64,000 nucleotides of DNA, from the NCBI RefSeq assembly GCF_002813455.1, contig NZ_PHHE01000001.1:6665001-6729000 (forward strand), read 5' to 3'. The DNA comes from Pseudomonas baetica (GTDB taxonomy: Bacteria > Pseudomonadota > Gammaproteobacteria > Pseudomonadales > Pseudomonadaceae). Of the stretch, positions 27,821 through 37,285 are shown one piece after another. Within the stretch, counting starts at the first letter, position 1. The number at the start of each line of letters is the position of its first letter. The position numbers and the translations under genes are program-made. The notes beneath the pieces are model-generated. The model saw only the letters and a list, made by a program, of their open reading frames with translations, did not search any database and was not told the DNA's origin.

Positions 27821-28483
27821 ATGTACCAATCTCCCAGTTGGTTGCATGAGTTGTGGGTCGCGCGCGAGCCGCTCTGGCAAGGTTTTCTGACCAGTGTGCA
27901 AGTGTCGGCGCTGGCAATCTTGTTCGGCACGTTGCTCGGTGTCGTCACCGGTCTGGTGCTGACTTACGGCCGCTTCTGGATGCGCGCGCCGTTTCGCTTT
28001 TACGTCGACATCATTCGCGGCACCCCGGTGTTTGTGCTGGTTTTGGCTTGCTTCTACATGGCCCCGGCACTGGGCTGGCAGATCAGCGCGTTTCAGGCCG
28101 GTGCCTTGGGTCTGACGCTGTTTTGCGGCTCACACGTTGCCGAGATTGTGCGCGGCGCGTTGCAAGCGTTGCCTCGTGGGCAGATGGAAGCCAGCAAGGC
28201 CATCGGCCTGACGTTTTATCAATCGCTCGGTTACGTGCTGTTGCCTCAAGCGTTGCGGCAGATCCTGCCGACCTGGGTCAATTCGTCTACCGAAATCGTC
28301 AAGGCCTCGACCTTGCTCTCGGTGATCGGCGTGGCCGAATTGCTCCTCAGCACCCAACAGATCATCGCCCGGACCTTCATGACACTGGAGTTCTATCTGT
28401 TCGCCGGTTTTCTGTTCTTCGTCATCAACTACGGCATCGAATTACTCGGCCGGCACATTGAAAAGCGGGTGGCCTTGCCATGA
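27821..28483 (+). CDS. Amino-acid ABC transporter permease 2
   Basis: A 220-aa permease of the same family, with [20 protein letters not shown] and the EAA loop [27 protein letters not shown] precedes the ATG at 27821. The stop overlaps the ATPase start (ATGA), showing coupling. Confidence 0.94.
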   Translation: MYQSPSWLHELWVAREPLWQGFLTSVQVSALAILFGTLLGVVTGLVLTYGRFWMRAPFRFYVDIIRGTPVFVLVLACFYMAPALGWQISAFQAGALGLTLFCGSHVAEIVRGALQALPRGQMEASKAIGLTFYQSLGYVLLPQALRQILPTWVNSSTEIVKASTLLSVIGVAELLLSTQQIIARTFMTLEFYLFAGFLFFVINYGIELLGRHIEKRVALP

Positions 28484-29277
28484 CTGAAGCTCAAGTTTCC
28501 AACGCTGCAAACAGCCAGCCGCTGCTGGATATTCGCGGTCTGCACAAGCAATACGGCGCGGTCGAAGTGCTCAAGGGTGTCGACCTCAGCATGCAACGCG
28601 GCAACGTCGTGACGCTGATCGGTTCCAGCGGCTCGGGTAAAACCACGTTGCTGCGCTGCGTGAACATGCTCGAAGAGTTTCAGGGCGGGCAGATCCTGCT
28701 TGAGGGCGAGTCGATCGGCTATGACGAGGTCGACGGCAAACGCGTGCGCCATGGCGAAAAAGTCATCGCACGGCATCGCGCCATGACCGGCATGGCGTTC
28801 CAGCAATTCAACCTGTTTCCGCACCTGAGCGCGTTGCAGAACGTCACCCTGGGTCTGCTCAAGGTGAAGAAGATGCACAAGGACGAAGCCGTGGTGCCGG
28901 CCGAGAAATGGCTGGAGCGGGTCGGCCTGCTGGAGCGGCGCAATCACTTTCCCGGCCAGTTGTCCGGCGGCCAGCAACAGCGCGTGGCGATTGCCCGGGC
29001 GATTGCGATGAACCCGAGCCTGATGCTGTTTGACGAGGTCACTTCAGCGCTTGACCCGGAACTGGTCGGCGAAGTGCTCAATGTGATCAAGGGCCTCGCC
29101 GAAGACGGCATGACCATGTTGCTGGTGACCCACGAAATGCGTTTCGCCTTCGAGGTCTCAGACAAAATCGTTTTCATGAATCAGGGGCGGATCGAAGAGC
29201 AGGGGCCTCCCAAGGCGCTGTTCGAGCGCCCGCAATCGCCGCGTCTGGCTGAGTTTTTGAAAAGCACGCGGTTCTGA
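28480..29277 (+). CDS. Amino-acid ABC transporter ATP-binding protein
   Basis: A 265-aa ATPase with Walker [11 protein letters not shown]-loop ([12 protein letters not shown]), signature [19 protein letters not shown], Walker [15 protein letters not shown] and H-loop VTHEMRF. It couples ATP hydrolysis to transport through the two upstream permeases. Full length, in the GlnQ/HisP class. Confidence 0.96.
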   Translation: MTEAQVSNAANSQPLLDIRGLHKQYGAVEVLKGVDLSMQRGNVVTLIGSSGSGKTTLLRCVNMLEEFQGGQILLEGESIGYDEVDGKRVRHGEKVIARHRAMTGMAFQQFNLFPHLSALQNVTLGLLKVKKMHKDEAVVPAEKWLERVGLLERRNHFPGQLSGGQQQRVAIARAIAMNPSLMLFDEVTSALDPELVGEVLNVIKGLAEDGMTMLLVTHEMRFAFEVSDKIVFMNQGRIEEQGPPKALFERPQSPRLAEFLKSTRF

Positions 29278-29308
29278 ATTTTCACTTTTGTAATCAGGAG
29301 AAACACCC

Positions 29309-29698
29309 ATGAGCATTACGCGTTACGGTACCGGCAGCACCGCCGCTGGCGGTCAGCCTCGTCCATTCGCCCGCGCCGTGGAAGCGGATGGCTGGCTACA
29401 CGTATCCGGCCAGGTGCCGGCGGTGGATGGCGAGATCATTGTTGGCGGCATTGTCGAGCAGACCCACCAGACCATGAAGAACCTGATCGCGATTCTTGAA
29501 GAGGCCGGTTATGGCCTGGAAGATGTCGTGCGCGCCGGCGTGTGGCTGGATGATCCGCGTGACTTCAGCAGTTTCAACAAGGTCTTCGGCGAGTACTTCA
29601 AGCCGGAACACGCGCCGGCCCGGGCGTGTGTACAGGCGAGCATGATGGTGGATTGCAAGGTCGAGATTGATTGCATCGCCTACAAGAAGAAACCCTGA
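29309..29698 (+). CDS. RidA-family reactive-enamine deaminase
   Basis: A 129-aa YjgF/YER057c/UK114-family protein with HVSGQVPAVDGEIIVGGIVE, EQTHQTMKNLIAILEEAG and the catalytic C-terminal PARACVQASMMVDCKVEID, where the arginine of ARA is the substrate-binding residue. RidA removes reactive enamine/imine intermediates released by PLP-dependent dehydratases. It fits well with the PLP deaminase encoded downstream. AGGAG precedes the ATG, and it is 31 bp after the transporter ATPase gene. Confidence 0.94.
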   Translation: MSITRYGTGSTAAGGQPRPFARAVEADGWLHVSGQVPAVDGEIIVGGIVEQTHQTMKNLIAILEEAGYGLEDVVRAGVWLDDPRDFSSFNKVFGEYFKPEHAPARACVQASMMVDCKVEIDCIAYKKKP

Positions 29699-29711
29699 AA
29701 TCTGTGCTGAC

Positions 29712-29783
29712 TTCTTCGCGAGCAGGCTCGCTCCCACATTTGAAATGCATTCCCCTGTGGGAGCGAGCCTGCTCGCGAAAGCG
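29712..29783. repeat. REPIN
   Basis: CTTCGCGAGCAGGCTCGCTC near 29713 and the inverted GTGGGAGCGAGCCTGCTCGC near 29758, between RidA and the IclR-type regulator. The two halves are of the GCAGGCTCGC sub-type. Confidence 0.9.
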
Positions 29784-29845
29784 GTCTACCAAGCGACACA
29801 ATACTCTCGGTAAACTCCCGGCGACTTTGAATGGGAACCACTGAC

Positions 29846-30610
29846 ATGACCGAAGACACCATCAAACGCCGGGCACGCGGTCTGGACCGGGCGTTCGATA
29901 TCCTCGACTTCCTCAAGGAGATCGGCCAGCCGCTGCGCCCGAACGACATCGCCAACGGCATCGGCAGCCCGAAATCGACGGTCTACGAACTGGTCGCCTC
30001 ATTGCTGGAACGGCGGATTCTGGAGCCGGTGGGCAAGGACGGTCACGTCTATCTCGGCCGCCAGTTGTACTTCCTCGGCCAGGCGCATCTGCGTCATTTC
30101 GACCTTAGCCGCGAGGCCGATCACGCCTTGCAGGAGATCGTCAGCCAGACCCATGAAACGGCGCAGATGTGCCTGCTCAACGGGCGCAAATACACCGTGG
30201 CGCTGATGAAGGAGGGCGAGCGGCATTTCCGTATTTCGTCCGACATCGGCGAGAACGCACCGATCCCGTGGACCGCATCCGGGCGCCTGCTACTGGCGCA
30301 TCTGAGCGATCAGCAGATCATCGACCTGATCGACGAAGACGACTACATCCTGCCCGACGGCGAACGCCTGCCGCTGGAACGCTTTCTGGCGGAAATCCGT
30401 CAGGCCGGCCTCGACGGATTCTTCTCCTTCGACAGCGTCGCCGACACCTTCACCCATTGCTTCGCCGCGCCGGTCAAAGACCCTCACGGCGTAGCCATCT
30501 GCACTCTGTGCATCGTCGCCCCACGGGCCGATGCGAAGAACAATTACAACGACTATCGCCGGGTGCTGATCGAGAGCGCCAACAGCCTCGCCCGGCGCAT
30601 CAACGAATAA
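29846..30610 (+). CDS. IclR-family transcriptional regulator
   Basis: A 254-aa regulator with the winged helix-turn-helix near residues 15-65 (RAFDILDFLKEIGQPLRPND, then IGSPKSTVYELVASLLERRI) and an IclR ligand-binding domain with EIVSQTHETAQMCLLNGRKY, PIPWTASGRLLLAHLSD and the C-terminal APVKDPHGVAICTLCIVAP. It sits between the transport genes and the deaminase gene, so it probably senses the amino acid or its keto-acid product. Starts at 29831 and 29846 are both possible. Confidence 0.92.
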   Translation: MTEDTIKRRARGLDRAFDILDFLKEIGQPLRPNDIANGIGSPKSTVYELVASLLERRILEPVGKDGHVYLGRQLYFLGQAHLRHFDLSREADHALQEIVSQTHETAQMCLLNGRKYTVALMKEGERHFRISSDIGENAPIPWTASGRLLLAHLSDQQIIDLIDEDDYILPDGERLPLERFLAEIRQAGLDGFFSFDSVADTFTHCFAAPVKDPHGVAICTLCIVAPRADAKNNYNDYRRVLIESANSLARRINE

Positions 30611-30653
30611 CCGCGACTGCCTGCAGCCGCGAATGAATGCGAGGAGTTTGACC

Positions 30654-31868
30654 ATGACGACTGCCATCAATACTGCTGTGGAAAAGGGCGATGCCGCCAT
30701 CGGCGCGCACCTGGTACGAGACGTCAGCCTGCCGGCGCTGGTGCTGCACCGCGAGGCGCTGGAGCACAACATTCGCTGGATGCAGAAGTTCGTCAGCGAC
30801 AGCGGCGCCGAACTGGCGCCCCACGGCAAGACCAGCATGACCCCGGCGCTGTTCAAGCGTCAGCTCGACGCCGGCGCGTGGGGCATCACCCTTGCCAGCG
30901 CGACCCAGACCCGTGCGGCTTATGCCCACGGCGTGCGTCGGGTGCTGATGGCCAATCAATTGGTCGGCACGCCGAACATGGCGCTGATTGCCGATCTGCT
31001 GGCGGATCCGTCATTTGATTTCTATTGCATGGTCGATCACCCGGACAACGTTGCCGACCTCGGCGCCTACTTTGCTTCGCGCGGCGTGAAACTCAACGTG
31101 ATGATTGAGTACGGTGTGGTCGGCGGTCGTTGCGGGTGTCGCAGCGAGCAGGAAGTCATCGAACTGGCCAAGGCGATCAACGCGCAGCCAGCGCTGGCGC
31201 TGACCGGTATCGAAGGTTACGAAGGCGTGATTCACGGTGATCACGCGGTCAGCGGCATTCGCGAATTTGCCGCGTCACTGGTGCGTCTGGCGGTGCAATT
31301 GCAGGACAGCGGCGCGTTTGCCATTCCCAAGCCGATCATCACCGCGTCGGGGTCGGCGTGGTATGACTTGATCGCTGAGTCGTTCGAAGTGCAGAACGCG
31401 GGCGGGCGTTTCCTCAGCGTGTTGCGTCCGGGCAGTTACGTGGCGCACGACCATGGCATCTACAAAGAGGCGCAGTGCTGCGTGCTCGATCGTCGTAGCG
31501 ATTTGCATGAAGGGCTGCGCCCGGCGCTGGAAGTCTGGGCGCATGTACAGTCGCTGCCGGAGCCGGGGTTTGCGGTGATCGCGCTGGGCAAACGTGATGT
31601 GGCATACGATGCCGGGTTGCCGGCGCCGTTGTTGCGTTACAAGGCTGGCGTGGTGCCGGCGGTGGGCGATGACGTCGGCGCGTGCAAGGTCACGGCGGTG
31701 ATGGACCAGCACGCGTTCATGACGGTGGCGCCGGGCGTTGAATTGCGCGTCGGGGACATTATTTCCTTTGGTACGTCGCACCCGTGCCTGACTTTTGATA
31801 AATGGCGTGTGGGCTTGCTGGTGGATGAGCAGTTGTCGGTGATTGAAACCATGGAGACTTGTTTCTAA
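30654..31868 (+). CDS. PLP-dependent D-amino-acid (D-serine/D-threonine type) deaminase
   Basis: A 404-aa fold-type III PLP enzyme related to eukaryotic-type D-serine dehydratase/D-threonine aldolase proteins. The PLP lysine lies in ELAPHGKTSMTPALFKRQLD, with an alanine-racemase-like N-terminal barrel (SLPALVLHREALEHNIRWMQ). The C-terminal domain has FLSVLRPGSYVAHDHGIY and SFGTSHPCLTFDKWR, where His and Cys (SHPC) match the metal-binding site of DSD1-type enzymes. Expected reaction: deamination of a D-hydroxy-amino acid to a 2-keto acid and ammonia. GAGGAG precedes the ATG at 30654. Paired with RidA, an ABC transporter and a kinase. Confidence 0.88.
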   Translation: MTTAINTAVEKGDAAIGAHLVRDVSLPALVLHREALEHNIRWMQKFVSDSGAELAPHGKTSMTPALFKRQLDAGAWGITLASATQTRAAYAHGVRRVLMANQLVGTPNMALIADLLADPSFDFYCMVDHPDNVADLGAYFASRGVKLNVMIEYGVVGGRCGCRSEQEVIELAKAINAQPALALTGIEGYEGVIHGDHAVSGIREFAASLVRLAVQLQDSGAFAIPKPIITASGSAWYDLIAESFEVQNAGGRFLSVLRPGSYVAHDHGIYKEAQCCVLDRRSDLHEGLRPALEVWAHVQSLPEPGFAVIALGKRDVAYDAGLPAPLLRYKAGVVPAVGDDVGACKVTAVMDQHAFMTVAPGVELRVGDIISFGTSHPCLTFDKWRVGLLVDEQLSVIETMETCF

Positions 31869-31885
31869 GGCTCTAGACCGAGGCG

Positions 31886-31962
31886 CCGCCATTCGCGAGC
31901 AGGCTCGCTCCCACAGGGATCGAACTCTAACTGTGGGAGCGAGCCTGCTCGCGAAAGCGCTT
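31886..31962. repeat. REPIN
   Basis: CATTCGCGAGCAGGCTCGCT (from 31890) and the inverted TGTGGGAGCGAGCCTGCTCG (from 31932), separating the deaminase and kinase genes. Confidence 0.9.
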
Positions 31963-31998
31963 GTCCAGACACCATTGATCAACCAGAGACACCACAAA

Positions 31999-32931
31999 AT
32001 GACCACCCTCAGCCCCTTGGGCCCCAACACCCCACGCATTGCCCTGATCGGCGAATGCATGATCGAACTGCAGCAGCGCGCCGATGGCAGCCTGCAGCAA
32101 AGCTTCGGCGGTGACACCCTCAACACCGCTGTCTACCTCTCCCGCGCTTTGGGCGACAAGGCTCAGGTCGATTACGTCACCGCGCTGGGCGATGACAGCT
32201 TCAGCGATGCCATGTGCCAGATCTGGACCAGCGAAGGCATTGGCCTCGATCTCGTACAACGCCTGCCGGGCCGTTTGCCGGGCCTGTATTGCATCCAGAC
32301 CGACGCCAACGGCGAGCGGCGCTTTCTCTACTGGCGCAACGAAGCGGCGGTGCGTGATTGCTTCACCACCCCGGCCGCCGAACCGATTCTGGCGGCGTTG
32401 CCGGATTACGACGTGCTGTATTTCAGCGGCATCACCCTGGCCGTACTCGGTGCGCAGGGCCGCGAAAGGTTGATCCAGACCTTGCTCGAAGCGCGCCAGC
32501 GCGATGCTCGAATCGTCTTCGACAACAACTACCGGCCCCGTCTGTGGGCGTCACCCGAAGACGCACGAGCGGCCTATCGCAGCGTGTTGCCGCACATTGA
32601 TCTGGCATTGCTGACGCTGGATGACGAGCAGGCGCTGTTCGGTTTTGCTGACTCCGAGACCGTGTTTGAGGCTTATGCGCAGATCGGCACGCCGGAAGTG
32701 GTGCTCAAGCGTGGCGCTGAAGCCTGTTTGATTCGTTGTGATGGCGAGTCATTCGAGGTGCCGGCGCAGAAGGTTGAAACGGTGGTGGACACCACGGCGG
32801 CAGGAGATTCGTTCAGTGCGGCGTATCTGGCCAGTCGACTATCGGGTGGCAGTCCGGCGGAGGCTGCCGAGGCCGGCCACCGATTGGCAAGCCAAGTGAT
32901 TCAAGTGCCGGGTGCGTTGATTGCGAAGTAA
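31999..32931 (+). CDS. kdgK: PfkB-family sugar kinase, probably 2-keto-3-deoxygluconate kinase
   Basis: A 310-aa ribokinase-like kinase. Features: RIALIGECMIELQQRADGSL, QQSFGGDTLNTAVYLSRALG, LPGLYCIQTDANGERRFLYW, FDNNYRPRLWASPEDARAAY and the catalytic VDTTAAGDSFSAAYLASRLS near the C-terminus. The GGDTLN and YWRNEAAVRD blocks are typical of KdgK, which phosphorylates KDG for the Entner-Doudoroff route. The ATG at 31999 is well placed; upstream residues read through the REPIN and are not part of the protein. Its link to the deaminase may be coincidental or show use of amino-sugar acids. Confidence 0.85.
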   Translation: MTTLSPLGPNTPRIALIGECMIELQQRADGSLQQSFGGDTLNTAVYLSRALGDKAQVDYVTALGDDSFSDAMCQIWTSEGIGLDLVQRLPGRLPGLYCIQTDANGERRFLYWRNEAAVRDCFTTPAAEPILAALPDYDVLYFSGITLAVLGAQGRERLIQTLLEARQRDARIVFDNNYRPRLWASPEDARAAYRSVLPHIDLALLTLDDEQALFGFADSETVFEAYAQIGTPEVVLKRGAEACLIRCDGESFEVPAQKVETVVDTTAAGDSFSAAYLASRLSGGSPAEAAEAGHRLASQVIQVPGALIAK

Positions 32932-32957
32932 ACGCTCAATGGCCGCTTGCTGCGCAA

Positions 32958-33030
32958 TCGGTTCGCGGGCAAGCCCGCTCCCACATTGGAGTACGTTCTC
33001 CTGTGGGAGCGAGCCTGCTCGCGAAGGGGG
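32958..33030. repeat. REPIN with mismatched halves
   Basis: The left half is CGCGGGCAAGCCCGCTCCCA and the right half is TGTGGGAGCGAGCCTGCTCG, i.e. one copy of each core sub-type in one inverted pair. It lies between convergent kdgK and parvulin genes. Confidence 0.88.
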
Positions 33031-33044
33031 CCGAAAGCCATCCC

Positions 33045-33320
33045 CTAATCCCGGTAAAACACCTGCACCAGGTGATAACCGAATTTGCTCTTGATCGGCC
33101 CATGCACGGTGCGCAAAGGCTTCTTGAAAATCACCGCATCAATCGCGCCGACCATTTGCCCCGGCCGCACTTCACCCAGATCACCGCCGCGCTTGCCGGA
33201 CGGGCAGGTGGAAAATTTCTTCGCCAGCACATCAAACGCTTCGCCCTTGGCAATGCGTTGTTTGAGCTGTTCGGCTTCTTCGGCGGTTTTCACCAGAATA
33301 TGGCGGGCTTGGGCTTTCAT
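33045..33320 (-). CDS. Parvulin-type peptidyl-prolyl isomerase (PpiC-like)
   Basis: A 91-aa single-domain rotamase: QARHILVKTAEEAEQLKQRI, then FSTCPSGKRGGDLGEVRPGQ and HGPIKSKFGYHLVQVFYRD, matching cytoplasmic PpiC (about 93 residues). It catalyses proline cis/trans isomerisation. The start is the ATG at 33320; a longer frame adds basic residues not seen in PpiC. A paralogue lies at 52894-53175. Confidence 0.93.
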   Translation of the reverse strand: MKAQARHILVKTAEEAEQLKQRIAKGEAFDVLAKKFSTCPSGKRGGDLGEVRPGQMVGAIDAVIFKKPLRTVHGPIKSKFGYHLVQVFYRD

Positions 33321-33372
33321 CTTGCAGTACCTGATAACGGGGTGACGGCGGGGCGCGCGATTATGCCTCAAG

Positions 33373-35910
33373 TCACGCGGTTTGGTTGATCATCATGCGA
33401 ATCTTGCTGGCCAGCAGTTCAATCGAAAACGGTTTGGCGACCATGTCCATGCCGTCCTCGAGAAAACCCTGTCGCTCGGCGGCTTTTTGCGCGTAACCGG
33501 TCATGAACAACACCTTCAGGCCCGGGCGATGCTGGCGGGCGATTTCCGCCAATTGCCGGCCGTTCATGCCCGGCAGGCCGACGTCGGTCACCAGCAGGTC
33601 CACGCGTAACGCCGATTCCAGCAGCGGCAGGGCGGTCTTGGCATCTTCGGCTTCGTGAGCCTGGTAACCCAGCTCCTTGAGCAGGTCGAGCACCAGCATG
33701 CGCACGGCCGGATCGTCCTCGACCACCACCACCGTTTCGCCGGTTTCGGCGGCTGCCGATTGCAGCGCCGGCGCGCTGGCCGGACGCTCGGGCTCCAGGC
33801 CGAACATTCGTGGCAAGAACAGCCGCACAGATGTGCCTTGGCCCGGCAGGCTGTCGAGGCTGATGTGGCCGCCTGACTGCTGGGCAAAACCATAAATCAT
33901 CGACAGACCGAGGCCGGTGCCCTGACCGATCGGTTTAGTGGTGAAGAACGGATCAAATGCCTTGGCTTTGACCGACGGCGTCATGCCAGTCCCGTTATCG
34001 CTCACCGCGAGCATCAGGTAGTCGCCGGCCTTGACCGGTTCCAGCGTGGTGATGTCGCTGCCGTCGAGGTAGACGTTGGCCGTTTCGATCAGCAGTTCAC
34101 CGCCCTCTGGCATGGCGTCGCGGGCGTTGATCACCAGGTTGAGCAGGGCGTTTTCCAGTTGACTGACGTCGGTGCTGACCGGCCACAGGTCATCGGCCAG
34201 CCGCAGTTTGAGGTCGATCGGGTCGCCTTTGGTGCGGCGGATCAGATCTTCCAGTGAGTGAATCAGCTCGTTGACGTTCAGTTGCTTGCGATCCAGCGAC
34301 TGCCGCCGCGAGAACGCCAGCAACCGGTGGGTCAATGCGGCGGCGCGGTTGGCCGAGGCCACGGCGGCCTCAGTGAAGCGGCCAATCTCATTGGCGCGAC
34401 CGTTGGCGATGTAACGCTGCATCAGGTCGAGGCTGCCAATGATCCCGGTGAGCATGTTGTTGAAATCATGGGCGATACCGCCGGTGAGTTGACCGACCGC
34501 TTCCATTTTCTGCGCATGACGCAGGGCGTCCTCGGCGCGTTCGCGTTCGAACATCTCGTTCTGCAGACGCTGGTTGGCCTGGGCCAGTTGCTCGGTGCGG
34601 GCAGTGACCCGCTCCTCCAGGGTTTCGTTAAGGTTGCGCAGCGCTTCTTCGGTTTTCTTGCGTTCGCTTTCGTCGATCACAAAGATGTAAAAGCCGTTGA
34701 CCGCACCGTCGGCACCGTAGCGTGGCAGGTAATTCATCAGGGCATGGCGGCTGCTGCCATCGCGGTGCGGGGTGTACAGGCTGAATGAGCAGGAGCGCCC
34801 GGCCAGCGCCTCGGCAATGTACGGTGCGCGCAGAAAATAGGCTTCTTCACCGATCACTTCGCGAATCGTCCGGCCGTAGAGCTCCTGTGGCGTCAAACCA
34901 TACCAGTCGAGGTAGGCCGCGTTGTTCAGGCGAAACCGCTCCTCGCAGTCGACGTAGCTGATCAGGATCGGCATGGCGTTGATGATCAACTGCAATTCGG
35001 TCTGGCTCTGACGCAGCGCCTGCTCGGTGTTTTTGCGTTCGGTCAGGTCCAGTGCGGCGCCGAGGAAACGCACCGGTCGGCCATGGTGATCCTTGTAGCA
35101 GCGCCCGCGCGCGAATACCCAGCGCAACTCGCCATTGGCTTGCAGCAAGCGATATTCCTCGGCGTATTCGGAGCCATGGGTGATGCAATGCTTGATGCTG
35201 CGCGCGATCATGGCGCGGTCTTCGGGGTGCACGCCTTGCAGGTAATCGCTGATCGGCAACTGCCCGGCCTGCGCCGGATCGATGCCGTGCAGCTGGGCGA
35301 AGTGCGCGTCAGCGATGAAGCGGTCTTCGCCGATGTCCCAGTCCCAGGTGCCGACGGCGTCGGTGGCGGCCAGCGCCAGTTGCAGGCGCTCTTCGGTTTC
35401 CCGTTGCACGCGCAGGCTTTCATCGGAGCGTTGTTGCAGTTCCAGAGCGATGCGCCGGCGTTCATTGGTTTCGATGGCGGTCACGAGAATACCGGCGACC
35501 TCGGCGGTTTCATCGCGAATCGGGCTGTAGGTCAGGTCGAGCCAGAAGTCGGCCTCCTTGCCATCGCGTTGCAGAGTGAAACGTCGCTCGCTGTAAGTGC
35601 GCACCTGGCCTTGCAGGACGGCGCGGTAAATCGGGTCAGTGAAGTCGTGCAGTTCCGGCCATGTCTGGTGCGCTGGCTGGCCGAACGCATAGGGATGCTT
35701 GCTGCCGGCGAGCAGGGCAAAGCCGTTGTTATAAATCTGCGTGAGTTGCGGCCCCCACAGCAACAGCATCGGCATCGGCGAGTGCAGCACGATGTCGACC
35801 GCCGTGCGCAGGCTTTGCGGCCAGGTGCTGGAGGCGCCCAGCGGGCTGTTGCTCCAGTCTGTGCGGGCAATCAGCGCCTGAGCGTCGTCGTTGGCGGGTG
35901 TAGCATTCAT
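33373..35910 (-). CDS. Hybrid PAS sensor histidine kinase with C-terminal receiver
   Basis: An 845-aa cytosolic hybrid kinase without membrane helices. A PAS-like domain (about 15-150) is followed by a PAS/PAC (180-300; GTWDWDIGEDRFIADAHFAQ) and another PAS/PAC (305-425; FRLNNAAYLDWYGLTPQELY), a coiled linker, and a HisKA-like H-box (GGIAHDFNNMLTGI), then an HATPase with NARDAMPEGG, DNGTGM and GTGLGLSMIYGF. The receiver (about 730-845) has the phospho-acceptor in LLVTDVGLPGMNG. The ATG at 35910 follows an in-frame GTG. It has no adjacent response-regulator gene, so its own receiver probably passes the signal. The input is unknown. Confidence 0.92.
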   Translation of the reverse strand: MNATPANDDAQALIARTDWSNSPLGASSTWPQSLRTAVDIVLHSPMPMLLLWGPQLTQIYNNGFALLAGSKHPYAFGQPAHQTWPELHDFTDPIYRAVLQGQVRTYSERRFTLQRDGKEADFWLDLTYSPIRDETAEVAGILVTAIETNERRRIALELQQRSDESLRVQRETEERLQLALAATDAVGTWDWDIGEDRFIADAHFAQLHGIDPAQAGQLPISDYLQGVHPEDRAMIARSIKHCITHGSEYAEEYRLLQANGELRWVFARGRCYKDHHGRPVRFLGAALDLTERKNTEQALRQSQTELQLIINAMPILISYVDCEERFRLNNAAYLDWYGLTPQELYGRTIREVIGEEAYFLRAPYIAEALAGRSCSFSLYTPHRDGSSRHALMNYLPRYGADGAVNGFYIFVIDESERKKTEEALRNLNETLEERVTARTEQLAQANQRLQNEMFERERAEDALRHAQKMEAVGQLTGGIAHDFNNMLTGIIGSLDLMQRYIANGRANEIGRFTEAAVASANRAAALTHRLLAFSRRQSLDRKQLNVNELIHSLEDLIRRTKGDPIDLKLRLADDLWPVSTDVSQLENALLNLVINARDAMPEGGELLIETANVYLDGSDITTLEPVKAGDYLMLAVSDNGTGMTPSVKAKAFDPFFTTKPIGQGTGLGLSMIYGFAQQSGGHISLDSLPGQGTSVRLFLPRMFGLEPERPASAPALQSAAAETGETVVVVEDDPAVRMLVLDLLKELGYQAHEAEDAKTALPLLESALRVDLLVTDVGLPGMNGRQLAEIARQHRPGLKVLFMTGYAQKAAERQGFLEDGMDMVAKPFSIELLASKIRMMINQTA

Positions 35911-36042
35911 CACGTGAGTCCTGAGCGTCAGTCGGTAAGGCAGCGTCTACTATTGTTGCAAAGCGGTAGACGCAGTATGGCCCGTCGCGTCACGCGTCTG
36001 GCCATCTTCTGATCATTGAATGCTTCGCAGGTCATTTTTGCC

Positions 36043-37152
36043 ATGGAAATCGATGCACTGTTGCAACAACTGGCCAGCCGGCATGGCTCCGATCTGTACC
36101 TGTCGACCGGCGCGCCGCCCAGTGCGCGTTTCCAGGGCGTGCTGAGCGCGCTGGGTGAGCAGCCTTTGAAACCCGGTGAAGTCGCCGCCATCGCCAACAC
36201 CCTGATGGACGCCGAGCAGCGCAAGGAGTTCGACCGCGATCTGGAAATGAACCTGGCGATTTCACGACCGGGCGTCGGCCGCTTCCGGGTTAACCTGTTC
36301 AAACAGCGTAACGATGTGTCGATCGTGATCCGCAATGTCAAACTCGAAATTCCCCGCTTCGAAGACCTCAAACTGCCGCCGGTGCTGCTCGAAACGGTGA
36401 TGATCAAGCAAGGCCTGATCCTGTTCGTCGGCGCCACCGACTCCGGCAAATCGACATCGCTGGCAGCGCTGATCGACTATCGAAACCGGCACAGTGCCGG
36501 GCACATCATCACCATCGAAGACCCGATCGAGTACATCCACCGGCACCAGTTGTCGATCATCAATCAGCGCGAAGTCGGCGTCGACACGCGCAGTTTTCAT
36601 GCGGCGCTGAAGAACACCTTGCGCCAGGCCCCGGACGTCGTGCTGATCGGCGAGATCCGAGATCGCGAGACCATGGAACACGCGTTGGCGTTTGCCGAAA
36701 CCGGACATTTGGTGCTCTCGACCTTGCACGCCAACAACGCCAATCAGGCGCTGGAGCGCATCATCAATATGTTCGCCGAAGAACGTCGTGCGCAGTTGCT
36801 GCATGCCTTGGGCAACAATCTGAAAGCATTTGTCTCGCAGCGCTTGGTGCGCACTGTTGACGGGCAACGCAGGGCCGCGGTTGAGGTGATGCTGGGTACG
36901 CCGACGATTGCTGATCTGGTGCGCCGTGGTGAGTTCGAGGAGCTTAAGCCAATGATGGAAAAATCCACGGAGTTGGGCATGCAAACATTTGATGAGGCGT
37001 TGTTTGCATTGGTCTGCGAAGGTGTGATCAATGAAGAAGAGGCTCTGAAGAATGCCGATTCAATCAATAACCTGAAATTGCGCTTTAAGTTAGCAGGCGG
37101 CGCGAAAAGTGTCCGTGAAGTACCGTCAGGCAACTGGGGTTTGATGGACTAA
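36043..37152 (+). CDS. pilU: PilT/PilU-type twitching motility ATPase
   Basis: A 369-aa hexameric ATPase of the type IV pilus retraction class. Walker A is GATDSGKST, the Asp box/Walker B region contains IITIEDPIEYIHRHQLSI and RQAPDVVLIGEIRDRETMEH, and the His box HLVLSTLHANNANQALERII follows. The short C-terminal tail and RHQLSIINQREVGVDT suggest PilU rather than PilT. Residue Asp replaces the usual Gly in the Walker A (GPTGSGKS in PilT). It is not next to a pilT gene in this window, which is unusual. The ATG at 36043 gives MEIDALLQQLASRHGSDLYL. Confidence 0.88.
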   Translation: MEIDALLQQLASRHGSDLYLSTGAPPSARFQGVLSALGEQPLKPGEVAAIANTLMDAEQRKEFDRDLEMNLAISRPGVGRFRVNLFKQRNDVSIVIRNVKLEIPRFEDLKLPPVLLETVMIKQGLILFVGATDSGKSTSLAALIDYRNRHSAGHIITIEDPIEYIHRHQLSIINQREVGVDTRSFHAALKNTLRQAPDVVLIGEIRDRETMEHALAFAETGHLVLSTLHANNANQALERIINMFAEERRAQLLHALGNNLKAFVSQRLVRTVDGQRRAAVEVMLGTPTIADLVRRGEFEELKPMMEKSTELGMQTFDEALFALVCEGVINEEEALKNADSINNLKLRFKLAGGAKSVREVPSGNWGLMD

Positions 37153-37285
37153 TCGAATGCATTAGTTGTTTAATTGGCGGTGTTTGCAACAAGGTTAAAT
37201 GTTTTTCAGGTGGCGTATTTTCAGTGCGGCCATTACAACTTCATCGAGCTGAATTGTTCAGCGTTTAACTTGATGAGGTGAATGT
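37153..37285 (+). promoter_or_regulatory. AT-rich leader of the giant HExxH protein gene
   Basis: This 133-bp segment is markedly AT-richer than its surroundings (TTAATTGG, AAGGTTAAATGTTTTT). It probably carries the promoter of the 1249-aa gene; GATGAGGTGA just before 37286 is a good ribosome site. No certain -35/-10 pair is defined. Confidence 0.4.

Noticed and set aside
37172..37190. Sigma-54 type promoter (TGGCGGTGTTTGCA) before the giant gene
   Set aside because: The GG and GC dinucleotides are two bases too close, which abolishes RpoN recognition.
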